Shown here one piece after another: positions 18,932 to 28,450 of a stretch of 64,000 bases of DNA. The number at the start of each line of letters is the position of its first letter. Position 1 is the stretch's first letter. The position numbers and the translations under genes are program-made. Source of the stretch: Haladaptatus sp. DJG-WS-42 (lineage in GTDB: Archaea; Halobacteriota; Halobacteria; Halobacteriales; Halococcaceae); contig NZ_CP147243.1 in assembly GCF_037198285.1 (NCBI RefSeq), forward strand, positions 1,364,001-1,428,000. Direction: 5' to 3'. The notes below the pieces were generated by a model. That model ran no database searches. It was given only the letters and a program-made list of their open reading frames with translations, and was not told where the DNA came from.

Positions 18932-19791
18932 CAGGCAGGAACCTCGACCTTCACTTTGGATTCGAGCCAGTCGACGACCTTCGCGGGCACGTCTACGTCC
19001 GTCGCGTCGGTGAGCGCCTTGAACTCGACGGTGTGGTTGACCTCGTGGACGGTGTAGCCATCACCGGTCTCCATGAGATCAATGCCGAGCAGACCGCCGC
19101 CGACGGCGTCGCTTGCTTTCTTGACGAGTTCTTTCGCTTCATCGTCGAGCTCGAACGATTCCGTCGTCGCGCCCTTCGCGGCGTTGGTGAGCCAGTGGTC
19201 TGAACTGCGCACCATCGCGGCGATGGGTTCGCCATCGGTTGCGAGCACGCGGATGTCGCGGCCGGGTTTGTCCACGAACTCCTGGATGTAGAACACCTTG
19301 TGCTCGTAGTGGCCAAGCGTTGCTTTGTGTTCTAAGATGGCTTCGGCTGCGTCACGCGAGTCGAGTTTGGCCATCAGGCGGCCCCACGAGCCGACGACGG
19401 GCTTGAGCACGCAGGGGTAGCCGAACTTCTCGATGGACTCCATCGCGCTCTCTTTGGTGAACGCCACGTCCGTCGCGGGCGTCGGCACGCCCGCCTGTGC
19501 GAGTGCGAGGCTGTTTTTCGCCTTGTCGGCGCACACCTCAGCGGTCTCCGGGCTGTTTACGACCGGGATGCCGTAGGCGGCGACGTACTGGGTTGCGTAC
19601 TTGCTCCGGCTCGTGGCGAGACAGCGGTCTAAGACGATGTCGACGTCGTCGAAGATTTCGGGTGCTTCGGTCAGCCCGAACTGCACCTTGCGGACGTCGA
19701 TTTTCGTGACCCCGTGGCCGCGCTCGCGGAGTTCTGCGAGCAGGAGTTTCTCGTCTTTGCGGATACGCGAGTAGAGGATGCCAACGTTCAT
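18931..19791 (-). CDS. argX: Glutamate-LysW ligase (RimK/ATP-grasp family)
   Basis: This 286-residue ATP-grasp enzyme attaches glutamate (or alpha-aminoadipate) to the C-terminal glutamate of LysW. Visible features are an N-terminal domain (NVGILYSRIRKDEKLL), RCLATSRSKYATQYVAAYG, a central ATP-grasp region with PCVLKPVVGSWGRLM near residue 125, YIQEFVDKPGRDIRVL, and the metal-binding LGIDLMETGDGYTVHEVNHT near the end. ATG 19791 was preferred over the in-frame GTG at 19800 because GAGGTG lies six bases before it as a Shine-Dalgarno match. It follows argW by 42 bp. Confidence 0.92.
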   Translation of the reverse strand: MNVGILYSRIRKDEKLLLAELRERGHGVTKIDVRKVQFGLTEAPEIFDDVDIVLDRCLATSRSKYATQYVAAYGIPVVNSPETAEVCADKAKNSLALAQAGVPTPATDVAFTKESAMESIEKFGYPCVLKPVVGSWGRLMAKLDSRDAAEAILEHKATLGHYEHKVFYIQEFVDKPGRDIRVLATDGEPIAAMVRSSDHWLTNAAKGATTESFELDDEAKELVKKASDAVGGGLLGIDLMETGDGYTVHEVNHTVEFKALTDATDVDVPAKVVDWLESKVKVEVPA

Positions 19792-19833
19792 GCGAGCCAC
19801 CTCGTCGTGGTGTGGGAGTTCGTGACTTGCAAT

Positions 19834-19998
19834 TTACTCCCCCCAGTCCTCTTCCAGCTCAGGGGCCTTCTCGAGGACCGGCGGGTTGACGTCCACTACT
19901 TCGAGTTCAGCGCCACAGGTTGTGCAATCTACGATTTCGCCAACTTCTAAGTCGTCGTGAAGCGCCACGTCGGCTCCACATTCGACACATTCTGCCAT
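19834..19998 (-). CDS. argW: LysW amino-group carrier protein
   Basis: This 54-residue acidic carrier protects the amino group of glutamate (or aminoadipate) through its C-terminal glutamate during ornithine (or lysine) synthesis. A zinc ribbon is formed by CVECG (Cys4, Cys7) and CTTCG (Cys25, Cys28). The chain ends in the hallmark EDWGE. ATG 19998 was preferred over an in-frame upstream start because it gives the family-length protein. It heads the operon argW-X-C-B-D-E-F and is essential to interpret the later genes as carrier-dependent. Confidence 0.96.
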   Translation of the reverse strand: MAECVECGADVALHDDLEVGEIVDCTTCGAELEVVDVNPPVLEKAPELEEDWGE

Positions 19999-20022
19999 GG
20001 TGATTGCTCCTCCGACACGCAC

Positions 20023-20032
20023 CCCTATAAAC
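20023..20032 (-). promoter_or_regulatory. TATA box of the argW-F operon
   Basis: On the minus strand this reads GTTTATAGGG, centred about 30 bp before the argW ATG. The spacing predicts transcription start within a few bases of the start codon. A GGAGGAG stretch at 20007-20013 also precedes the ATG, so a slightly longer leader from another start is possible. Confidence 0.55.
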
Positions 20033-20166
20033 CCATCGAACTTGTCAGAGAAAAATAATAAACAGACTCCCGTCTAACCGCACCGAACTGGCAATTTTCT
20101 CGTGTTCTGAATTCGCATTATCAAATTACAGATGTATTATTCGTCCCTCGAAGGGACGGCGGTCGT

Positions 20167-21621
20167 TCACACATACTGATTCACCTCGTCGTGGAGTTTG
20201 GCGCGGGTCGTCGTGAGCTGCTCACGGTGGTATGCCACGCACTCCTGGTCTGAGTCGAGTGCTTCGGTCGCCGCCGCGAGGTGGGCCGCCACCGCCTCTG
20301 CGGCGGGGCCACCCTGCGAGTCACGGCTCTCGACACTGGCTGCAGGGTCGAGCGCTGCTTCGACGGCTTCCTGTGAAACGTAGTCAGAGAGCGGCGCGCC
20401 GAGCAGGTCCTCTGCGGCCGCCGCAATCGTCTCGTAGTCTTGGCCTTCCTCCGCCGCGGTCGCCACGACCTCGTGGGCCGTGCGGAATGGGACGCCGGAC
20501 ATCGCAAGCAGGTCGGCGACGCCGGTCGCCGTCGAGAAGCCAGCTCCCGCCTCCGTGGCGAGGTAGTCTTCCTGCCAGTCGGCCGTCGCCACCGCACCCG
20601 CCGCGACGTTCGTCGCTTCGACTACAGCGTCCGCGGCCGCCCACGCGTGGGGCGTCGCGTTCTGTAAGTCGCGGTTGTACGCGCGGGGCAGCCCCTTCAG
20701 CGTCGTGAGCAGGCCGTTCAGCCCCGCGCTCGCGTTGCCCGCCGTCGAACGCACGAGTTCGAGCGTGTCGGGGTTTTTCTTCTGGGGCATAATCGAGGAG
20801 GTCGAGGAGTAGTCATCAGACAGTTCGACGTACCCCTTGTTCGCGAACACGATGATGTCCTCTGCGAGCCCAGACAGCGTCGTTGCAAGCGTTGCGAGCG
20901 CGCTTACGCCTTCTACGAGGAAGTCGCGGGCCGAACTCGCGTCCATCGAGTTTTCGAGGACGCCGTCGAATCCCAGTAACTCGGCGGTGCGCTCGCGGTC
21001 GATGTCGAACGGCGTGCCCGCAAAGGCCGCCCCGCCGAGAGGTGACTGATTCACGCGTGCGTAGGCGTCCATGAGCCGCGCCGTATCCCGGCTCAGTGCC
21101 TGCTCGTAGCTGAGCAGGTAGTGGCCAATCGTCGTTGGTTGGGCGGGCTGAAGGTGAGTGAAGCCGGGCATCAGCGTTTCCGCGTGTTCCTCAGCCACTT
21201 CACAGAGCATCTCGCGCAGCGCGAGGGTCGCCGCTGCGGCGTCGAGGAGGTCTTCGCGGAACCGGTGGCGGATGCACGCCGCCACCTCGTCGTTGCGACT
21301 GCGGGCGGTGTGCATCTTGCCGCCGACAGGGCCAATCTGGCCGATGACCGCCGTCTCGATTGCGGCATGGATGTCCTCGCCGTCCGGGAGTGCCGAAAAG
21401 CCCTCCACTTCGACGACGTTGAGCGCCTGCAGAATCTGGCCTGCCTCGTCCTCGCCGATGATGCCCTGTTCTGCGAGCATCAGGACGTGGGCGCGGTCGA
21501 CCTCTAAGTCGGCCGTGAAAATGCGAGTGTCTGCGTCCATCGAGGAGAGGAATCCGCGGGCAGGGCCGCCGCTGAAGCGTTCCCGGCGAACCACGTCACC
21601 GTCTGCGGACTCCTCTACCAT
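20167..21621 (-). CDS. argH: Argininosuccinate lyase
   Basis: This 484-residue member of the fumarase/aspartase superfamily cleaves argininosuccinate to arginine and fumarate. The start MVEESADGD at 21621 was chosen because the longer open frame upstream lies inside argG. FSGGPARGFLSSMDADTRIF, VGGKMHTARSRNDEVA and the signature SSIMPQKKNPDTLELVR are present in order, with the catalytic histidine in GFTHLQPAQPTTIGHYL. It lies one base downstream of argG, so both are translated from one message. The C-terminal part is alanine- and glutamate-rich. Confidence 0.95.
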   Translation of the reverse strand: MVEESADGDVVRRERFSGGPARGFLSSMDADTRIFTADLEVDRAHVLMLAEQGIIGEDEAGQILQALNVVEVEGFSALPDGEDIHAAIETAVIGQIGPVGGKMHTARSRNDEVAACIRHRFREDLLDAAAATLALREMLCEVAEEHAETLMPGFTHLQPAQPTTIGHYLLSYEQALSRDTARLMDAYARVNQSPLGGAAFAGTPFDIDRERTAELLGFDGVLENSMDASSARDFLVEGVSALATLATTLSGLAEDIIVFANKGYVELSDDYSSTSSIMPQKKNPDTLELVRSTAGNASAGLNGLLTTLKGLPRAYNRDLQNATPHAWAAADAVVEATNVAAGAVATADWQEDYLATEAGAGFSTATGVADLLAMSGVPFRTAHEVVATAAEEGQDYETIAAAAEDLLGAPLSDYVSQEAVEAALDPAASVESRDSQGGPAAEAVAAHLAAATEALDSDQECVAYHREQLTTTRAKLHDEVNQYV

Positions 21622-21622
21622 T

Positions 21623-22861
21623 TCACTGGTCCTCGCCGCCGTCTGCCATCGGCGTTGGTGCTTCCTGCTTCGCGCCTTGGAGAATCGAGTTCGCCAGACG
21701 CGACTGGAAGCCGTGGTACTTTGCGACGCCCGTCGCGTCGGCCTGCGTGATGCCGTCGACCGTCTCGGTGTTGAACGAGGCGGCCGATTCCGAGTACACC
21801 GCGTACTCGCTCTCGCGGGCGACGACGCGCGCTTGGCCACCCTGGAATTTCACGGTGACCGTGCCCGTGACGCGCTCTTGGGTCGTGTTGATGAACCCTT
21901 CGAGCGCCGTGACGAGCGGGGCGTTGATGAGGCCCTCGTAGGCTTTCTCGGCCCACTGGTTGTCGATCTGCGTCTTGAACGAGCGCTCTTCTTTGGTGAG
22001 GACGAGCTGTTCTAAGCCTTCGTGGGCGTTCAGGAGCACCGTCGCGGCGGGGTGCTCGTAGTTCTCGCGCACTTTGAGCCCGAGCATGCGGTCTTCCATC
22101 AGGTCGGTGCGGCCGATGCCGAACTTGCCCGCAAACTCGTTCAGGTACTCAATGAGCGAGACGGCGTCCATCTCCTCGCCGTCTACGGCAACCGGGTAGC
22201 CGTTTTCGAACGTAATTTCGACGAGTTCGGTCTCGCCGGTCGGCGCGGTCGTCCACTCGTAGATGTCCTCAGGCGGGACGTAGGCGGGGTCTTCTAAGTC
22301 GTCGCCTTCGACCGAGCGACTCCAGAGGTTCGTGTCGATACTCCACGCGCCCTCGTTGCCGCTCTCGACGGGGAGGTTCTTCTCTGCTGCGTACTCGATT
22401 TCCCACTCGCGGGTGAGGCCGAGTTCGCGCACGGGGGCGATGACTTCTAAGTCTGATTCGCGCCAGACGGCCTCGAAGCGCAGTTGGTCGTTGCCCTTGC
22501 CCGTACAGCCGTGGGCGATGCCGGTACAGCCGACTTCTTTTGCCTTTGCGAGGATGGCTTCGGCGATGATTGGACGGGCGAGGGCGGTGCCGAGCGGGTA
22601 GCCCTGATAGTCTGCGTTCGCTTTGACGGCGTCGAGACAGAGGTTTGCGAACTCGGCTTTCGCGTCGATGACGTAGTGTTCTAAGTCGAGGGCGTCGGCG
22701 GTCTCTTCTGCCTCGTCGAACTCAGCTTCTGGCTGGCCAACGTCGACGGTGATGCCGACGACTTCGTCGTAGCCGTATTCTTCTTTGAGCAGTGGGACGC
22801 AAACGGTCGTGTCGAGCCCGCCGGAGAAGGCGAGGGCGATTTTGGTGGATTCTGTGGTCAT
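21623..22861 (-). CDS. argG: Argininosuccinate synthase
   Basis: This 412-residue ATP-dependent enzyme joins citrulline and aspartate. The N-terminal P-loop-like IALAFSGGLDTTVCVPLL (residues 8-25) is diagnostic. AHGCTGKGNDQLRFE near residue 115 binds citrulline and aspartate, and the normal C-terminal domain follows. It is the first gene of the argG-argH pair, placed just upstream of the argW operon on the same strand. Two palindromes lie before it (22899-22926 and 22965-22978) and are candidates for regulation by arginine supply. Confidence 0.95.
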   Translation of the reverse strand: MTTESTKIALAFSGGLDTTVCVPLLKEEYGYDEVVGITVDVGQPEAEFDEAEETADALDLEHYVIDAKAEFANLCLDAVKANADYQGYPLGTALARPIIAEAILAKAKEVGCTGIAHGCTGKGNDQLRFEAVWRESDLEVIAPVRELGLTREWEIEYAAEKNLPVESGNEGAWSIDTNLWSRSVEGDDLEDPAYVPPEDIYEWTTAPTGETELVEITFENGYPVAVDGEEMDAVSLIEYLNEFAGKFGIGRTDLMEDRMLGLKVRENYEHPAATVLLNAHEGLEQLVLTKEERSFKTQIDNQWAEKAYEGLINAPLVTALEGFINTTQERVTGTVTVKFQGGQARVVARESEYAVYSESAASFNTETVDGITQADATGVAKYHGFQSRLANSILQGAKQEAPTPMADGGEDQ

Positions 22862-22898
22862 TGGGTGTGTGCTGTGGGATGGGTTGTCGGATGTGACA

Positions 22899-22926
22899 CT
22901 CAGAACAAGCAGTTGTACGTTCTGAG
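22899..22926. promoter_or_regulatory. Perfect 8-bp inverted repeat in the argG leader
   Basis: CTCAGAAC at 22899-22906 and GTTCTGAG at 22919-22926 are separated by 12 bases. They lie 38-65 bp before the argG ATG. If transcription starts near 22935, they form a hairpin at the 5' end of the mRNA; otherwise they could be an operator. The function is inferred from position only. Confidence 0.5.
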
Positions 22927-22957
22927 GAAGTGAGGCGAACCGGACGTTGAAGAATTG

Positions 22958-22978
22958 GTATTAAGGGCCTAGAGGCCC
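22958..22978 (-). promoter_or_regulatory. Candidate argG promoter with an adjoining palindrome
   Basis: On the minus strand a CTTAATACC box is immediately preceded by GGGCCTCTAGGCCC, a perfect six-base palindrome with a two-base centre (22965-22978). The palindrome occupies the place where the BRE and activators bind. The predicted transcription start would be about 75 bp before the argG ATG. Confidence 0.45.
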
Positions 22979-23139
22979 GGTCGCGGTCGCACGGAGGCGA
23001 TAACGGACGCCGTGCTCACCGAGAGCGGCGAGCCAACGACGGCAGTCCGTGACATGTGTTGAAAGCATGAGAGAGAAGCATACAAAAGTGTTGCGCATTC
23101 TGGAGGCAAAATCGCCTGCCGTGCGTGAGAATGTGTATC

Positions 23140-23661
23140 TTAGACGAGCGTCTTCGGCCGCGTCGAGAGGTAGTCAAACACTGCGCCGAGAGTGAAACCG
23201 TAGGCGAAGTGGGCCAACAGCGTCACCACGAGGTAGAGCACGAGCGCGAGCCCGGCGTAGCCGGGGTAGAACGCGGGCGCAAAGCCAGTCCAGAGCACGA
23301 ACCCAAAGGAGACGCCCTTGAGGGCGAATTTTTCGCCCGGAAGATACGACCCGAGCGAGGCGAGCAACAGCGGCCAAACCACCATCCCACCGAGCACGAA
23401 AATGACGTAGCCAACGGCCGTCGGATTCGCGGGATAGAGCGCATCGAGGCCGAGCAGTGTCGCAAACGAAGCGAACTCACTCACGTCGAACACATTGAGC
23501 GAAGCGCCAACGAGCAACCCCATCGTCATCGCCGCCGTCCCAACCAGCCCGCCAACCGCGCCGACGAAGCCATCGGTGATGACACCGGTCAAGTGGTCAA
23601 AGTCCGGGTCTGCCACGTCCTCTGACATTTCTCCTAAATATTGCGCATCGTTTTCGGCCAT
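23140..23661 (-). CDS. Multi-pass membrane protein next to the oxidase locus, unknown function
   Basis: This 173-residue protein has an acidic N-terminal tail (about 25 residues) followed by four or five hydrophobic helices. A TDGFVGAVGGLVGTAAMTM segment opens the membrane part. ATG 23661 (MAENDAQYLGEM) was preferred over an upstream start at 23688. It is divergent from coxB, as similar proteins often are in haloarchaea, so it may be linked to respiration. No catalytic or heme-binding motif is evident. Confidence 0.68.
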   Translation of the reverse strand: MAENDAQYLGEMSEDVADPDFDHLTGVITDGFVGAVGGLVGTAAMTMGLLVGASLNVFDVSEFASFATLLGLDALYPANPTAVGYVIFVLGGMVVWPLLLASLGSYLPGEKFALKGVSFGFVLWTGFAPAFYPGYAGLALVLYLVVTLLAHFAYGFTLGAVFDYLSTRPKTLV

Positions 23662-23841
23662 GGTATTAGTTACCATGACTACTGCCAAAAACGTTCCCTC
23701 TCTTGCTAGAATACATACAGTTTCAATTTCTTATATGTCTGGGTGACTTGTGCGGATAATGCGGGCATTAATCCGTCTGAAATCCGCGAATTCCCGAAAT
23801 CACTAAATGTGTGAATATACATATAATAATAGATTGTGATA

Positions 23842-24591
23842 ATGATTTGGGTGCCACTTGTCACGAGTATTTTCCTCGCGTCTGGGCTTGGGGGGCTCAT
23901 TCCGGGGGGGACGCGCGCGAACGTGTTTGAACGAATCTTCGTGGTATTCCTCATCCTCGGCACGCTCGTCGGGGTTGTCGTTATCACCTACATGTTGTAC
24001 AATGCGTACAAGTACCGCGACCGACCCGCCCTCGCAGAGTCGGACGCGAAAGACCGCCCACGTCTCGGCGAGATTCCGACCGGCGGTGGTGGCGGGCGAA
24101 AACTGTTTGTCTCGTTTTTCTTGAGCTCGATTATCGTGCTCTCGCTTATCACCTGGACCTACGGAACGTTGCTGTTCGTCGAAGCCGGAGACGTCCCCCA
24201 AGAAGACGAGTTTGTCGTCAAAGTCACCGGCTTCCAGTTCGGCTGGAAGTTTGAGTACCCGAACGGGCACACAACGTCGGGTGAGCTGCGCATTCCAGAG
24301 GGCCAGCGCATCCGCCTTCTCGGCACCTCTGAGGACGTGTTTCACGCCTTTGGCATCCCTGGGTTGCGGGTGAAAATGGACACCATCCCCGGCCAAGAGA
24401 CCTCAACGTGGGTGCTGGCGGATGAACCGGGGTCGTACCAAGCGCAGTGTTACGAACTCTGCGGGGTGGGCCACTCCTACATGACGGCTGACATCATCGT
24501 CATGGAGAACGCTGACTTCGAGGCGTGGTACGCGAACACGACGGCGACAGCGAACGAAACGGCGACGGCAAATCAAACGGTGGCAGCATGA
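23842..24591 (+). CDS. coxB: Cytochrome c oxidase subunit II (CuA subunit)
   Basis: This 249-residue membrane-anchored protein receives electrons for the terminal oxidase. Two helices (about residues 31-54 and 88-112) are followed by an extracellular cupredoxin domain. The CuA ligands are complete: His168 in VFHAF, then Cys203, Glu205, Cys207, His211 and Met214 in [12 protein letters not shown]. The tail is threonine/asparagine/alanine-rich. GTG 23836 is an alternative start; ATG 23842 was chosen. A/T-rich DNA at 23813-23829 is the likely promoter. Its stop overlaps the next gene by four bases. Confidence 0.95.
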   Translation: MIWVPLVTSIFLASGLGGLIPGGTRANVFERIFVVFLILGTLVGVVVITYMLYNAYKYRDRPALAESDAKDRPRLGEIPTGGGGGRKLFVSFFLSSIIVLSLITWTYGTLLFVEAGDVPQEDEFVVKVTGFQFGWKFEYPNGHTTSGELRIPEGQRIRLLGTSEDVFHAFGIPGLRVKMDTIPGQETSTWVLADEPGSYQAQCYELCGVGHSYMTADIIVMENADFEAWYANTTATANETATANQTVAA

Positions 24592-27083
24592 CAACCAACG
24601 ACCGAGGACCAGTGGATGGAGAGCAGGGAAGCGACCATATCGATGAGGCTCTTCCGACACCGGGTGCAGAAGACGAGTTAGTCCCCGTCGAAGGCGGGCT
24701 GCCGCCTGCGGCCTCGGTCAAACGCTGGCTCGTCACGACGAACCACAAGGACATCGGCATCCTCTACACCGTGACGGCGCTGTTCTTCCTCATCTTCGGC
24801 GGTGTCCTCGCCTTGCTCATCCGCGCCCAACTCTGGATGCCGGGCGAGAGCATTCTCTCTGCGACGGCCTACAACCAGACCGTCTCGCTCCACGGGCTCA
24901 TCATGGTGTTCTGGTTCCTCTCGCCGCTCGCGTTCGGGTTTGCGAACTACGTCGTCCCACTCCAACTCGGCGCGAAAGACCTCGCATTCCCGCGGCTCAA
25001 CTCGCTTTCCTACTGGCTCTATCTGTCTTCTGGCCTCTTGCTCGGTGTTTCCTTCTTCCAAGAGGGGACGTTCTCGGGCGGGTGGACGATGTACGCGCCG
25101 CTCAACGTGCCCGTGTTCACCCCGGAAGTGGGCGCGAGCACGGCGATTCTCGCGCTCATGTTGTTCGTCGCTTCGGTCACCGTTTCGTCGGTGAACTTCC
25201 TCACGACGATGCATCGCATGCGCGCGAAGGGCCTCACGCTCCGGCGGATGCCGCTGTTCTCGTGGACCATCCTGCTCACCGTCTGGATGATGCTGTTCGC
25301 GTTCGCCGCGTTGCTCGCCGCGCTGTTGATTCTCCTCTCAGACCGCCTGCTCGGGACCACCTACTTCCTGCCCGACAATCCCGGCGGCTCCATCCTCTGG
25401 GCGCACCTGTTCTGGTTCTTCGGCCACCCCGAGGTGTACATCGTCTTCTTCCCCGCCCTTGGAGTGATGGCAGAAACGTTCCAGACGTTCACCGGCCGCC
25501 GCCTCGTCGGGCGACGCTGGTTCATCGCCTCGATGGTGCTCGTGGCGATTCAGAGCTTCATGGTGTGGATGCACCACATGTTCCTCACCTCGATTAACCT
25601 CAACATCAAGACGCTGTTCATGGCGACTACCATCGGCATCTCGCTGCCCTTCGACCTGATGGTGTTCGCGCTCATCTACACCATGATAAAGGGCAGAATA
25701 CGCTTTACGACGCCCTTCTTGTTCTCGTTTGGAGCACTCTTGCTGTTCATCATCGGCGGCATCACTGGGGTGTTCCTCGGCGCAGTCGTCCTTGACTACG
25801 AGTTCCGGGGCACCTACTGGGTCGTCGCCCACTTCCACTACGTGATGGTCGGCGGCGTCACCGCGCTGTTCGGTGGCCTCTACTACTGGTACCCGAAAAT
25901 GAGCGGGCGGATGTACAACGAGTTCCTCGGGAAGGTGCACTTTGCGCTCTACTTCGTCGGGTTCAACCTGCTCTACTTCCCGATGTTCATCGCGTGGGAG
26001 ACCCCGCGTCGGGTGTTCGAGTACAACGTCGCGCTCATTGGCTGGCACCAACTGGCCACGATTGGTGGGTTCATCCTCGGGGCGTCGTTCCTCGTGATGT
26101 TCTACAACCTCACGGTGAGCCTCTGGACGGGCGAAAAAGCAGCGGACAATCCGTGGGTGTACGCCACAACCGCAGAGTGGGCCGTCTCCTCGCCGCCGCC
26201 GCTTGATAACTTCCCCGGCACCCCGAGCTACGGGTCGGGGATGCTCACCTTCTCCGACGGCACGCCCGAAGCCACCGACGGCGGAGTTGCCGTCGAGGGG
26301 CACGACCACCACCCGAGCCACGCAAGCAGCTGGCCGTTCGTCGTCGGTGTGGGGTCGTTCTTTGCGTTCCTCGGGCTGTCAGGGTTCAGCAGAGGCGTTC
26401 TCGCGCCCGACTTCGCGGGTGGCTTCTACGTCATCGTGGGCGTGTTCGGCTTTGGTCTTGGTCTCTACGCGCTCGTCTCGATGGGGCTAGAGAAGTTCCA
26501 CGGCCCGGCAGAACCGATGGGCGAGCGTTGGCCGTTTGCGAACATCGAGAACATGAAACTCGGCGTCTGGATTTTCCTTGCCTCTGACGTGGTGCTCTTT
26601 GGCGCGTTCATTGGGTCGTACGTGTTCATCCGCGTCGCCGCAGGCTGGATCGCGTGGGAGCCGGTTCCCCACGACCCTGTGCCGGGGCTGATTAACACCT
26701 ACCTCCTGCTCACGAGCAGTTTCAGCATTGTGCTCGCGCTCGTCGCCGCCGAACGAAAGAACAAGCGCCTGCTCATGGCGACGCTCGCCGCGACGTTCCT
26801 CCTCGGCGTGGGCTTCCTCATCAACAAGGGAATCGAGTGGTACGAACTGTTCCACGAAGGCCTCTGGCTGTCGACGAACATCCGCACCTCGACGTTCTTC
26901 CTCACGACGGGGTTACACGCCGCCCACGTCATCGTCGGCCTCATCGTCATCGTCTATCTGTTCGCGCGCGCCTCGCGGGGGGCATACCTTGAGGACAACC
27001 GCTCTATCGAGTACTTCGGGCTGTACTGGCACTTTGTCGATATTGTCTGGTTGTTCCTCTTCCCGCTGTTCTACATCCTGTAG
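24588..27083 (+). CDS. coxA: Cytochrome c oxidase subunit I-subunit III fusion
   Basis: This 831-residue polytopic protein combines the catalytic subunit I (about residues 45-545) with subunit III (about 575-831). Subunit I shows [18 protein letters not shown] with a heme ligand, and [20 protein letters not shown] with the CuB histidine and its Tyr partner plus the channel glutamate. [10 protein letters not shown] (CuB histidines) and HFHYVMVGG (both heme irons) follow. The linker near residues 545-580 is acidic and histidine-rich ([14 protein letters not shown]). Subunit III helices follow without a stop or frameshift. Fused I-III oxidases are known in some archaea and bacteria. It is coupled to coxB by an ATGA overlap. 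Confidence 0.95.
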   Translation: MTTNDRGPVDGEQGSDHIDEALPTPGAEDELVPVEGGLPPAASVKRWLVTTNHKDIGILYTVTALFFLIFGGVLALLIRAQLWMPGESILSATAYNQTVSLHGLIMVFWFLSPLAFGFANYVVPLQLGAKDLAFPRLNSLSYWLYLSSGLLLGVSFFQEGTFSGGWTMYAPLNVPVFTPEVGASTAILALMLFVASVTVSSVNFLTTMHRMRAKGLTLRRMPLFSWTILLTVWMMLFAFAALLAALLILLSDRLLGTTYFLPDNPGGSILWAHLFWFFGHPEVYIVFFPALGVMAETFQTFTGRRLVGRRWFIASMVLVAIQSFMVWMHHMFLTSINLNIKTLFMATTIGISLPFDLMVFALIYTMIKGRIRFTTPFLFSFGALLLFIIGGITGVFLGAVVLDYEFRGTYWVVAHFHYVMVGGVTALFGGLYYWYPKMSGRMYNEFLGKVHFALYFVGFNLLYFPMFIAWETPRRVFEYNVALIGWHQLATIGGFILGASFLVMFYNLTVSLWTGEKAADNPWVYATTAEWAVSSPPPLDNFPGTPSYGSGMLTFSDGTPEATDGGVAVEGHDHHPSHASSWPFVVGVGSFFAFLGLSGFSRGVLAPDFAGGFYVIVGVFGFGLGLYALVSMGLEKFHGPAEPMGERWPFANIENMKLGVWIFLASDVVLFGAFIGSYVFIRVAAGWIAWEPVPHDPVPGLINTYLLLTSSFSIVLALVAAERKNKRLLMATLAATFLLGVGFLINKGIEWYELFHEGLWLSTNIRTSTFFLTTGLHAAHVIVGLIVIVYLFARASRGAYLEDNRSIEYFGLYWHFVDIVWLFLFPLFYIL

Positions 27084-27092
27084 GTGACCATC

Positions 27093-27353
27093 ATGACATC
27101 CACAAAACTCTACGCGGCAATCTACGTCGTCCTCTTCGTGATGGCGACGGCACAGGTGTTAATCGAATTCGCAAACCTCGCCTACTGGGTGGCGTTTGGC
27201 GTCATCATCGTCCTCTCGTTCGTGAAGGCGTTGTTCGTCGCGGGCTACTACCAGCACTTGCTCAGCGAACCGCGCTCTGTGAGCTTCGTCATGCTCATTG
27301 GCCTGCTCGCCGCGCTCGCGCTCACCCTCGCGGCGTCGTATTCGATCACATGA
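27093..27353 (+). CDS. Cytochrome c oxidase subunit IV-like membrane protein
   Basis: This 86-residue protein has three hydrophobic helices. The central FVKALFVAGYYQHLLSEPR resembles the helix-loop of the prokaryotic subunit IV / CyoD-like family. It starts 9 bp after the coxA stop; a GTG at 27084 is the only other start. It probably helps assemble or stabilise the oxidase. It overlaps the next gene by four bases, continuing the operon. Confidence 0.82.
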   Translation: MTSTKLYAAIYVVLFVMATAQVLIEFANLAYWVAFGVIIVLSFVKALFVAGYYQHLLSEPRSVSFVMLIGLLAALALTLAASYSIT

Positions 27354-28015
27354 CTTCGATGGTGCGCACACGACACCGCTTGCCCGCAGACCTGCCCTTC
27401 TGGGCGGCGTTGGTGGCGATTGAACTCCTCTCGATTCTCGCCTACCTCGGCTTTACCAACACGGACGTGAGCAGCTACCGGTATCTGGTCTATCCGTTTC
27501 TCTGGATTAACGTCGCGCTTTGGGCGGTGTTTCACACGCGACCAACGCAGGCCAGCCCTCGCATCAAAGCGGTCGCACTCATCGTCTCGCTCGGCTACCT
27601 ACTCGGCCTCTCGATGCTCTCTGGACTGGTCGAACTCTCCGGGTTACAGGCCGCCCACAGCCACCTGCCGAGTGGATTGCAGGTCACGATGTCCGCACCC
27701 GGGTGGGGGCCGCGCGTGTTCTATACCGGGTCGTTTGGCCACCTTTCGTTCATTCCCTACCGGGTGATAGGCTACCTCGCGCTCAGCTACCTGCTCTACG
27801 TCACTGTCCTCGACGTGGCGGTGGCCACGGTCTCCGCGCTGTTCGGCGTTGCCTCGTGCATCGCCTGTAGCTTCCCGCTCGTTGCAACGCTTCTCGCGGG
27901 CGTGACCGGCGGCTCTACGGGACTGATAACGAGCCTCTCTGTCTACTCACTCGATATTTCAACGGCGGCGTTTCTCGTCTCGGTCTGTCTGTTATACTGG
28001 CGACCCAGTCGGTAG
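27350..28015 (+). CDS. Membrane protein of the oxidase operon with a CIAC motif
   Basis: This 221-residue protein has about six hydrophobic helices. A Cys-Ile-Ala-Cys pair sits in the segment GVASCIACSFPLVATL near residues 165-180, just inside a helix. HSHLPSGLQ near residue 102 offers histidines in an extracytoplasmic loop. It is translationally coupled (ATGA) to the subunit IV-like gene, so a role in heme or copper delivery or oxidase assembly is reasonable, but this is inference. Its stop abuts the convergent next gene. Confidence 0.7.
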   Translation: MTSMVRTRHRLPADLPFWAALVAIELLSILAYLGFTNTDVSSYRYLVYPFLWINVALWAVFHTRPTQASPRIKAVALIVSLGYLLGLSMLSGLVELSGLQAAHSHLPSGLQVTMSAPGWGPRVFYTGSFGHLSFIPYRVIGYLALSYLLYVTVLDVAVATVSALFGVASCIACSFPLVATLLAGVTGGSTGLITSLSVYSLDISTAAFLVSVCLLYWRPSR

Positions 28016-28450
28016 CTACCCGACGGTGACGAGTTTGACGATGACTGCACCGAGAAACAGCAGACCAATGCCCCAGCCGCCGATGGCGGTTGCCTGCGCG
28101 CTGGTCAGTCCACGGGCACGTGCAGAGCCGTACACCCCGGAAAAGAGAAAGCCTGCGAGCACGCTCAGCGCCACGACGACCAGCACGACGCCGACGCTCT
28201 GTTTGAGCACGGCCGGAACTTCCTCGCCGCTCACGTAGAGGATGATTCCTCCACCGAAACCGAGCGAGAGCGCGAGAAAACCCGCGACCCAACTCGCCGG
28301 ATGGTGGGCGAGTCGGGTGGCCGTGCCGACAACGTCTCTATCGGGTTCGGCAAGCGTCCTGATCGGCCCATTTCGGACGAGAAATATCGCCACGGCGACC
28401 AAGAACAGCCCCATCAACAGGGGAATCAGGAGGGTGTCTGCTTGAACCAT
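28016..28450 (-). CDS. Four-helix membrane protein, unknown function
   Basis: This 144-residue protein has hydrophobic segments near residues 7-25, 54-74, 83-105 and 121-142. It carries no conserved histidines in the membrane and no motif I recognise. It is convergent with the oxidase operon; the two stop codons are directly adjacent. The pattern is that of small haloarchaeal integral membrane proteins often found near coxABC, but function is unknown. Confidence 0.65.
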   Translation of the reverse strand: MVQADTLLIPLLMGLFLVAVAIFLVRNGPIRTLAEPDRDVVGTATRLAHHPASWVAGFLALSLGFGGGIILYVSGEEVPAVLKQSVGVVLVVVALSVLAGFLFSGVYGSARARGLTSAQATAIGGWGIGLLFLGAVIVKLVTVG

